Part shown: in pieces, positions 1 to 5,104 of the stretch
Layout: every line of letters starts with the position of its first letter
How positions within the stretch are numbered: position 1 is the first letter of the stretch
Source of the DNA: an uncultured Nitrosomonadales bacterium
GTDB lineage: Bacteria; Pseudomonadota; Gammaproteobacteria; Burkholderiales; Gallionellaceae
Assembly (NCBI GenBank): GCA_903934275.1
Contig: CAIZNF010000717.1
Coordinates: 1 to 5,104, forward strand
Direction of reading: 5' to 3'
Length of the DNA stretch: 5,104 nucleotides
Notes under the pieces: generated by a model
Databases searched by the model: none
The model's input: the letters and a program-made list of their open reading frames with translations, nothing else
What the model was told of the DNA's origin: nothing
Position numbers and translations under genes: made by a program

Positions 1-80
1 CCGGAAAACCTTGCAGGTCAAAAAGATATTTCCATATGAAAAACTCGCATCCAGACCGGGCTCGTCCAACAAACGGTTCA
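1..80. other. Left-end sequence with no supported gene
   Basis: Nothing recognisable was found here on either strand. On the plus strand one frame is open from the edge to a TGA at 37-39, giving twelve residues that match nothing I know. It could be the tail of a convergent gene, but this cannot be judged from so little sequence. A plus-strand open frame of 64 codons starting at 11 runs straight through the palindromes that follow and ends in Pro/Gly-rich low-complexity translation, so it is not credible. The whole 267-base stretch left of the kinase stop therefore appears non-coding and dominated by repeats. Confidence 0.5.
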
Positions 81-108
81 GATCGTGGCTCGCTTCGCGA
101 TCACGATC
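81..108. repeat. Strong stem-loop, gatcgtgg...tcacgatc
   Basis: Outer arms GATCGTGG (81-88) and TCACGATC (101-108) pair over eight positions, one of them G-T. Inner arms TCGC (90-93) and GCGA (97-100) pair around a TTC loop. Only C89 is unpaired. No T-run follows on either strand, so it does not fit a standard intrinsic terminator. It may be a REP-like intergenic repeat or a Rho-independent-like RNA end barrier downstream of the kinase gene. The structure is read directly; the role is inferred. Confidence 0.6.
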
Positions 109-122
109 TAACCTTAATCGTT

Positions 123-195
123 GGGGTGGGGATGGGGTTAAATTGCATGGAGAACAACCCCATCCCCCACCTAACCTCCCCCTTGAAGGGGGAGG
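123..195. repeat. G/C-run inverted repeat cluster (interspersed-repeat type)
   Basis: GGTGGGGATGGGGTT (125-139, overlapping the GGGG run at 123) is matched in inverted orientation by AACCCCATCCCCCACC (156-171), differing by one base in a run. Immediately after it, 175-195 is a perfect palindrome with ten-base arms about a single central G; it would form an eight-pair stem with a TTGAA loop. Sequences of this style (CCCCATCCCC...CCTCCCC TT AAGGGGGAGG) are familiar to me as multi-copy intergenic repeats in proteobacterial genomes; this is from memory and was not searched. There is no T-run, so a classical terminator is not supported. Confidence 0.65.
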
Positions 196-218
196 AATAG
201 GATAAGTTAGCGCTTATG

Positions 219-237
219 TGCCTACGCGGGAATGACG
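219..237. repeat. Half copy of a GCCTACGCGGGAATGACG-type repeat
   Basis: The motif GCCTACGCGGGAATGACG (220-237) matches the right half of a common proteobacterial intergenic palindrome of the form ATTCCCGC...GCGGGAAT. The expected left half is missing: upstream there is only a small ATAAG/CTTAT inverted repeat (202-206 and 213-217). It is therefore probably a degenerate or truncated copy. The family assignment is from memory. Confidence 0.4.
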
Positions 238-267
238 GTGTTAATGGATAATCTAATATCATGATTT

Positions 268-2703
268 TCACCTCTTCGGCAACGCAAAATAAAACGTCGC
301 GCCTTCATTAACCTTGCCCTCTGCCCAGACCCGCCCACCGTGCTTGGCTATTATGCGTTTGACGATGGCCAGCCCGATGCCGGTTCCCTCGAATTCATCC
401 ATGCCATGCAGGCGCAGGAATACGCCGAAAAGTTTATCCGCATACTGCATGTCGAACCCAGCACCGTTATCTTTGACATGGTAAATGGTTTCGTGTTCAC
501 TCGTTTGCACACCCACCTCGATCCGCGCACCCGCATTGTGTCGCGTGAATTTGACCGCATTCGACAGCAGGTTGAAAACAACCTGATGCATCATTGCGGC
601 ATCACCCCCGGCAGGCGGCAGATCGCGCAACTCCAGATGTATGTCGCGCCCGGCCATGTCAGGTTTGAGCTCTTCCCACACACCTGTCACCAATTTTTTC
701 ATGTCGATGGTGGTGTGCTCAATTTCATTGCGCCCCGCGCGGGAAAACGCTAGGATATCGTCTATCAGTTGCCCCATTTTTTGGGCGTTGTTGCCCACTA
801 CATTCAGCAGCCGCCTGCCTTCGTCGTCCAGCTGGACAGCATAATCTTCCTGCAATATCTTGGAGAAACCGTTGATCGCGCGTAGCGGCGCGCGCAAGTC
901 GTGCGAGATGGAGTAGCTGAAACTTTCCATGTCCTTGTTGGCGGCTTCCAGTTGTGCAGTCCGTTCAGTCACGCGCAACTCAAGACTGCGGTTGAGTTCA
1001 TTGATTTTTTCTTCCAGCTGCTTGCTCGCGGTGATGTCCATGTTGATGCCGAGCATCCGCAAGGGGGTTCCCTTCTCGTCGCGGAACACCTTAGCCACGG
1101 CCTTGATGTGGTGAATCTCGCCATTCGGCCAGACCACGCGGAATTCCGTATTGAAAGGTTTAATGCCCGCGATCGCATCATTTACTTCCCGGTCGCCGCG
1201 ATGCAGATCGTCGGGGTGCAAGGCCGCTCTCCAAGCTTCTTCGGTGCCGATGAAGTCTTCGCGGCGGATACGGTAGAGCGCGTACATCGAATCGTCCCAT
1301 ACCATCTGCTGGGTTATCAGATTCCAGTCCCAGACACCCACACCGTTCTGGAGTGTGGCCAGCGCCAGGCGTTCTTCTTTTTCCCGCAACTCTTTTTCGG
1401 CCAGCTTACGTTCCGCAATCTCACGCCGTGATGCCCTGAATACCCACAGCAGCAATAACAAGCTGGTTGTCGCCATAATTCCCAAGGTGAACAAACTGCT
1501 GGAGCGCATCACTTGGGCAGTTCTTTGCCGTTCTTTCAGCAAGTTATTTTCAGCATTTTCCAGCTCATCCAGCTTGGCTTCAATTTCAACGAGAATGGTA
1601 TCGCCCTTGCCGCTGGCCAGCAGTGCTGTTGAGGCTTCCACGCCCTTTTCGCGCCGTACCTGTATCGCAAGGTTGGCCCGTTCTACGCGTTGCTGAACGA
1701 GCTTGTCCAGCGCCCTGAGTCGCACCTGCTGTTCTGGATTGTCGGTTGTCAACTGGCGCACTTTGTCCAACACAACCAGCATGGCATTGCGGCTATTATC
1801 CCTTTCCAACAACTGCCGCTCATCGCCGGTAATCAGAAATCCCCGGTTGTGATACAAGAAATCGGCCAGCGATGCGGAAAAGGATTTTATGGCTACGATT
1901 ACTTCGTAGGTATGTTCCACCCATTGGCTTGTCTTGTCCTTTTGTACGAAGTTGTAAGATGCCGCGCCAAATATGGAAATCAACATGGCCAGCGAAGCTA
2001 CCAGGCCTAGCGTCTGAGATTTTTTCTTTAGCTGCGGCATGATGCCGTGGTGCCGCGTAGCCATCAGGATGCCTATGGGAAGCGCCAGAAAACCCATCGC
2101 CGCATGCACAGCAATGGCCGTGGTGTTGCCAATGCGGGTGAACGACAAGCTGCCGAGCATGTAACCGCCCAGCGATAGCAGCGCGAATGCCGCCACGGCA
2201 AATGCCACTGCCTGGACAGCCATCCACAAGCGGGCTTCCAAGAGCAACAGCGCGCCGCCCATCAAGACAAAATTTGTGGCTGCGATGACAGCCATCCGTC
2301 CGGGGTGCGGCGTCAGTGCTGCCCCTGCGGGTTCGCTGAACAGCAGTTGATCGATACCGGCATCCCAGCCGAAGAAGTCTTCGGAGAGTGTCACCAGGCC
2401 GATCAGCAATACCAGAACTGCCCCCAGTCGACGGAACAGCAGGGAGGGCGGAGAGGGGCGGTGCAGGGTGTGCAGGTATAGGCAAATTCCAGACAGGACG
2501 AAAGTGGTGGCGGCATTCACCTTCATTACGATCATCCCGGTAAACGGGCTCTTGAGTACGCCTATGTTCCATACCCAGCCCGCCAGGACAGACAACCCCA
2601 GGGCGATGATAAAAATGGCGATGGCTTGCACAGCCCCAAGTTTTTCTTCTGCGGGAAATGGACTCTGGGTGTTGGTGTCGGGTGTTGGCGAAACATCATG
2701 CAT
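268..2703 (-). CDS. Membrane sensor histidine kinase with a multi-helix N-terminus, CHASE3, PAS and a HisKA/HATPase core
   Basis: An 811-residue inner-membrane sensor kinase that should autophosphorylate on His and pass phosphate to a separate receiver protein. Seen in order: about six hydrophobic helices (residues 23-47, 57-79, 91-108, 137-156, 160-187, 193-215); a basic loop RHHGIMPQLKKK; helix 231-252; a CHASE3-like periplasmic segment 253-400 with the hallmark NRGFLITGDERQLL; helix 401-422; a short coiled coil 423-449; a PAS/PAC domain about 445-560; a second coiled coil 560-592; HisKA with H601 in SYSISHDLRAPL; and an ATPase domain with N-box N711/N715, G1 DNGAGF (745-750) and G2 GTGIGL (773-778). 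All catalytic motifs look intact. The core resembles kinases of the bacteriophytochrome type, but no GAF or PHY domain is present, so light sensing is not implied. No HAMP or receiver domain is seen. The start is well fixed: an in-frame TGA lies 12 bases upstream and AAGGA sits 7 bases before the ATG. The ligand is unknown. Confidence 0.95.
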   Translation of the reverse strand: MHDVSPTPDTNTQSPFPAEEKLGAVQAIAIFIIALGLSVLAGWVWNIGVLKSPFTGMIVMKVNAATTFVLSGICLYLHTLHRPSPPSLLFRRLGAVLVLLIGLVTLSEDFFGWDAGIDQLLFSEPAGAALTPHPGRMAVIAATNFVLMGGALLLLEARLWMAVQAVAFAVAAFALLSLGGYMLGSLSFTRIGNTTAIAVHAAMGFLALPIGILMATRHHGIMPQLKKKSQTLGLVASLAMLISIFGAASYNFVQKDKTSQWVEHTYEVIVAIKSFSASLADFLYHNRGFLITGDERQLLERDNSRNAMLVVLDKVRQLTTDNPEQQVRLRALDKLVQQRVERANLAIQVRREKGVEASTALLASGKGDTILVEIEAKLDELENAENNLLKERQRTAQVMRSSSLFTLGIMATTSLLLLLWVFRASRREIAERKLAEKELREKEERLALATLQNGVGVWDWNLITQQMVWDDSMYALYRIRREDFIGTEEAWRAALHPDDLHRGDREVNDAIAGIKPFNTEFRVVWPNGEIHHIKAVAKVFRDEKGTPLRMLGINMDITASKQLEEKINELNRSLELRVTERTAQLEAANKDMESFSYSISHDLRAPLRAINGFSKILQEDYAVQLDDEGRRLLNVVGNNAQKMGQLIDDILAFSRAGRNEIEHTTIDMKKLVTGVWEELKPDMAGRDIHLELRDLPPAGGDAAMMHQVVFNLLSNAVKFTRHNAGARIEVGVQTSEHETIYHVKDNGAGFDMQYADKLFGVFLRLHGMDEFEGTGIGLAIVKRIIAKHGGRVWAEGKVNEGATFYFALPKR

Positions 2704-2710
2704 CAGGTGT

Positions 2711-2715
2711 TCCTT
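2711..2715 (-). promoter_or_regulatory. Ribosome binding site of the 811-residue kinase
   Basis: The minus strand reads AAGGA seven bases before the ATG at 2703-2701. An in-frame TGA at 2718-2716 touches the site, which rules out any longer protein and makes this ATG the most upstream possible start. The first predicted membrane helix begins at residue 23, which also fits this start. Confidence 0.8.
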
Positions 2716-2723
2716 TCAAAGAG

Positions 2724-2772
2724 AGCCGTAGGATGGTGGTTACGCCGCTTGTGCGGCTTTGTCAATACGGCT
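2724..2772 (-). repeat. Nested stem-loop in the leader of the 811-residue kinase
   Basis: Outer arms AGCCGTA (2724-2730) and TACGGCT (2766-2772) are perfectly complementary over seven bases. Nested inside, GCCGC (2744-2748) and GCGGC (2753-2757) pair around a four-base TTGT loop. On the transcript the outer stem ends eight bases before the AAGGA ribosome binding site. It could be an intergenic repeat or a leader structure affecting translation or RNA stability. The pairing is seen directly; any regulation is inferred. Confidence 0.5.
2737..2765 (-). promoter_or_regulatory. Possible sigma-70 promoter, good -35 and poor -10
   Basis: The minus strand has a perfect -35 consensus TTGACA at 2765-2760. 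Seventeen bases further is TAACCA (2742-2737), which keeps only the first TA of a -10 box. The spacer contains the inner GCCGC/GCGGC stem. If used, transcription would start about 27 bases before the ATG. The weak -10 makes this tentative; the gene may instead be read through from the hybrid kinase or use an activator. Confidence 0.25.
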
Positions 2773-2807
2773 TCACCTCACCAACCAAGGAGTGATAGTG
2801 GTTTTCA

Positions 2808-2832
2808 CCCCTCTCCAGCAAGGGGAGAGGGG
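2808..2832. repeat. C/G-run stem-loop between the two kinases
   Basis: CCCCTCTCC (2808-2816) pairs perfectly with GGAGAGGGG (2824-2832) around a seven-base loop. It lies 50 bases past the hybrid kinase stop codon. On the minus strand it is followed by TGAAAACC, with no T-run, so it is not a standard intrinsic terminator for that gene; on the plus strand CTTTTGCTT follows but there is no gene to end. CCCTCTCC...GGAGAGGG palindromes are common intergenic repeats in proteobacteria (from memory). It may still protect the upstream mRNA 3' end. Confidence 0.6.
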
Positions 2833-2881
2833 CTTTTGCTTGTTGTCCACCACTTTCGAATGCACCTGTTCTGGTTTGGAT

Positions 2882-5104
2882 TTAGTCTGCACCCAAAATG
2901 CTCATGCTCTTTGCCAAAACAGTTAATTCGGCCAAGCCTTGTTCGTAATTGTAACCACTTACATGCCGTTCTATTGGAGCCAATGCCTTCTTTATGGCGG
3001 CATCACCGCTCACTATCCAACATATCCTTTCCATGGTTTCTTTTACATCTGAATTAAATTCTTCCAGTTGCGATATGGCTTTGCGGATCAGGCTGTGCAG
3101 TTCTTCCATATTTACCTGTTCAGTAGATCCGGAAATTCCATCATCAGCCCCTTTTACTGGCCGCCTCGATTGCAGTGTGCGGTCAATCGCATCAAAAAAC
3201 TGAATCAGCCCAGCATTAACTATGGGAAGCAATGATTCAATTCGGTTGATATCCCTGTTTTTGGTAGAGGTCTCTAATTCTGCGGCCTTGTCTTTTAATT
3301 TGTGGGCACCCAGTGTGCCCAGCAATCCCTTCAGCGTATGCGCCAGCCGCACGGCTTTTTCCCAATCATTTTCCGCGATGGCCGAACAAATTTCAACAAG
3401 GGTATTTTGTTGTCCATTGCGAAAATTCTCCAGAATTTCGCAATAGATCTTAATGCTGTCGCCCACCCGGTGTACGCCCTCGCTCACATGTACTCCGGGT
3501 AAGTCCGGCAAAGCCTCTTGATTCTGTGTTGTTTCCAATTTGTGTGCAGATGGGAAAGCGGCCAGTCGGGCGGGTGTGATCCACCTGGCAATAGTGGCTA
3601 CCATTTGGTTCGGGTCAAATGGTTTTGCAATGTAGTCGTTCATTCCAGCTGCCAGGCATTGATCCCGGTCACTCGACATTACATTTGCAGTCATCGCAAT
3701 AATTGGCAAATTGGCAAACTTTGTGTTTTTGCGTATGTTGCGGGTAGCGGTGAGACCATCCATCACGGGCATCTGTACGTCCATCAAGACACCATCAAAT
3801 TCTTCTACCCGTATTCGTGCTATGGCCTCTTCACCATTTTCGGCGATATCTACCGTCACCCCGGCTTTTTCCAGCAATTCCCGCGCCACTTGCTGATTGA
3901 TCTCATTATCTTCCACCAGCAGTATATGGGCACCGCTGATTTTTGCGACGAGGTCGGGACGGAACAGTGCGGACACGGCAGTCCTTTTTCCTTTTGCCTT
4001 GTCGCACCCAAAGATTTCCATAGCCGCATCGAACAATTCGCTTTGCTGGAAAGGTTTGGTTAGCAGGCCATCAACCACATTTCCTTCCACGTTGCGCAGC
4101 ACTTCATTCTGCCCAAAAGAAGAGAGAAGCAATATTTTTGGTATTTGGTTCAGCCCTGCCATTTCATGAATTTTTCGCGCAACTTCAATACCATCCATTC
4201 CCGGCATTTGCCAGTCGAGAACCGCAAGCCGGTAAGACATTCCTTCACGATCTGCTTGCCCGATAGCTTGCAGCGCATCAAGGCCGTTGGTGGCAGTCGT
4301 CACATCGAAGGTAAATGATTCCAGGTATGATTTCAGAATATGGTTGCAAGTCACGTTATCGTCCACAATCAGGACTCGCATTCCGCGTATGCCATCCTCC
4401 GGCATATAGGATTTTTCGGTGCGCCTTTCTTTCACTTTTCCGAATCGCGCGGTAAAGATAAAATTCGATCCCTTGCCGGGCGAGCTCGTCACCCATATTT
4501 TTCCGTTCATCAAACTCACCAGTTGCTTGCTGATGGACAGCCCCAGACCGGTGCCGCCAAATTGGCGGGTGGTCGTAGTGTCTGCTTGCGTGAAAGCGTG
4601 GAACAGTTTGCCGATCTGTTCCTGTGTCAAACCGATGCCGGTATCCCGGACAGTGAAACGCAGGACGACTTCATCCACCGATTCTTCTTCAACCTCGGTC
4701 AGTACCAGCACTTCGCCTTTTTTGGTAAATTTGATCGCATTACCGGCCAGATTAATCAATACCTGCCCAAGGCGCAACGGATCGCCAATCAGGCGGGGAT
4801 AAACATTCATTGCCGTTTCAAACAGAAATTCAAGCCCTTTATCCTCGGTTTTGGCGGATACAACGGTTGCCAAATTACCCATCACGTCTTCCAATTCAAA
4901 CTGCACCTGCTCCACGTCCATTTTGCCAGCCTCGATTTTGGAAAATTCCAGGATGTCGTTGATGATGCCGAGCAATGATTTGGCCGAGCTATGGACTTTG
5001 CACAGGTAGTCCTTTTGTTTTGGCGTTAATTCTGTCTGCATGCACAAATGGCTCAATCCGATGATGGCGTTCATCGGGGTGCGAATTTCATGGCTCATGT
5101 TGGC
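2882..5104 (-). CDS. Hybrid histidine kinase, 5'-truncated by the window: HisKA-HATPase-REC-REC-HPt-tail
   Basis: C-terminal 740 codons of a multistep phosphorelay kinase. The frame is open to the right edge (A-N before MSHEIRTPMN), so the apparent start is the conserved Met of the H-box and the sensor portion lies outside. Counting that Met as 1: phospho-acceptor H3; ATPase with N-box N116/N120, G1 DTGIGL (152-157) and G2 GGTGLGLSI (181-189); receiver 1 about 240-362 with D246/D247, D295, S326 and K348; receiver 2 about 390-507 with E396/D397, D440, T470 and K492; HPt about 545-645 with H587 in AHTLKG; then a helical tail of about 90 residues. In both receivers the Ser/Thr-to-Lys spacing is 22 residues, as in CheY, so both look functional. 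Phosphate likely moves His to Asp to HPt His and on to an unseen regulator. The architecture resembles BarA/GacS-type kinases with an extra receiver, but I do not assign a name. The gene ends in TAA, 178 bases before the next kinase on the same strand. Confidence 0.95.
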   Translation of the reverse strand, partial: ANMSHEIRTPMNAIIGLSHLCMQTELTPKQKDYLCKVHSSAKSLLGIINDILEFSKIEAGKMDVEQVQFELEDVMGNLATVVSAKTEDKGLEFLFETAMNVYPRLIGDPLRLGQVLINLAGNAIKFTKKGEVLVLTEVEEESVDEVVLRFTVRDTGIGLTQEQIGKLFHAFTQADTTTTRQFGGTGLGLSISKQLVSLMNGKIWVTSSPGKGSNFIFTARFGKVKERRTEKSYMPEDGIRGMRVLIVDDNVTCNHILKSYLESFTFDVTTATNGLDALQAIGQADREGMSYRLAVLDWQMPGMDGIEVARKIHEMAGLNQIPKILLLSSFGQNEVLRNVEGNVVDGLLTKPFQQSELFDAAMEIFGCDKAKGKRTAVSALFRPDLVAKISGAHILLVEDNEINQQVARELLEKAGVTVDIAENGEEAIARIRVEEFDGVLMDVQMPVMDGLTATRNIRKNTKFANLPIIAMTANVMSSDRDQCLAAGMNDYIAKPFDPNQMVATIARWITPARLAAFPSAHKLETTQNQEALPDLPGVHVSEGVHRVGDSIKIYCEILENFRNGQQNTLVEICSAIAENDWEKAVRLAHTLKGLLGTLGAHKLKDKAAELETSTKNRDINRIESLLPIVNAGLIQFFDAIDRTLQSRRPVKGADDGISGSTEQVNMEELHSLIRKAISQLEEFNSDVKETMERICWIVSGDAAIKKALAPIERHVSGYNYEQGLAELTVLAKSMSILGAD

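Noticed and set aside
1..39. Possible tail of a convergent plus-strand gene ending at the TGA at 37-39
   Set aside because: Only twelve codons are visible and they match nothing recognisable; chance open frames of this size are common.
11..205. Plus-strand open frame of 64 codons at the left end
   Set aside because: It runs through the palindromes and the G/C-run repeat, its C-terminal half is low-complexity Pro/Gly translation of the repeat, and no convincing ribosome binding site precedes it.
901..1431. Plus-strand 176-codon open frame opposite the PAS/HisKA region of the membrane kinase
   Set aside because: It is antisense to an intact conserved domain and has no recognisable motifs, so it is a shadow frame.
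1820..2572. Minus-strand 250-codon open frame overlapping the membrane kinase in another frame
   Set aside because: The translation is rich in Arg, His, Gly and Pro and lacks domain features, while the main frame encodes clear membrane helices and CHASE3.
268..2703. Calling the membrane kinase a bacteriophytochrome because of its kinase core
   Set aside because: Only the HisKA/ATPase part is similar; there is no GAF or PHY chromophore region, and the N-terminus is membrane-embedded.
2808..2838. Intrinsic terminator between the two kinases
   Set aside because: The stem is strong, but in the direction of transcription (minus) it is followed by TGAAAACC rather than a T-run; the short T-run is on the plus side, where no gene ends.
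4340..4978. Plus-strand 212-codon open frame opposite the hybrid kinase
   Set aside because: It lies antisense to the well-conserved ATPase domain and the start of receiver 1; its translation is His/Phe/Gln-rich without any domain signature.
5090..5098. ATG at 5098 as the true start of the hybrid kinase
   Set aside because: The Met is part of the conserved H-box (A-N-M-S-H-E-I-R-T-P) and the frame continues open to the window edge, so the gene begins outside the window.

Overview
The window holds two large sensor histidine kinase genes. Both lie on the minus strand and together fill about 90% of it. Reading in the direction of transcription (right to left), the first is a hybrid kinase (2882-5104) that runs off the right edge. 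It shows a HisKA domain from the H-box onward, an ATPase domain, two receiver domains, an HPt domain and a helical C-terminal tail. After a 178-base gap comes a complete 811-residue membrane kinase (268-2703). It has a multi-helix membrane N-terminus, a periplasmic CHASE3 domain, a PAS domain, and a HisKA/ATPase core of the type found behind bacteriophytochromes, but no receiver of its own.

The two gaps are rich in palindromes. The left end (1-267) has no credible gene. It carries a tight stem-loop (81-108), a G/C-run inverted-repeat cluster (123-195) and half of a widespread GCCTACGCGGGAATGACG-type repeat. The gap between the kinases (2704-2881) has a C/G-run stem-loop and a nested stem-loop in the leader of the 811-residue kinase. 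That leader stem overlaps a possible -35 box and ends just before the ribosome binding site.

The sequence points to a Gram-negative proteobacterium: CHASE3 and PAS kinases, intermediate GC, and intergenic repeats of a style common in Betaproteobacteria. A freshwater betaproteobacterium is my best guess, but the window has no taxonomic marker and this rests on memory of similar sequences.

Functionally, the two genes look like a signalling cluster without its output. The hybrid kinase can relay phosphate from His through Asp to its own HPt His. The membrane kinase must use a separate receiver. No DNA-binding, GGDEF or other output protein is visible, so the partners must lie outside the window. 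I saw no mobile element, CRISPR array, tRNA or rRNA, and no clear sign of a previously undescribed system. The points most worth a second look are the three-fold repeat in the membrane sensor and the structured leader of that gene.
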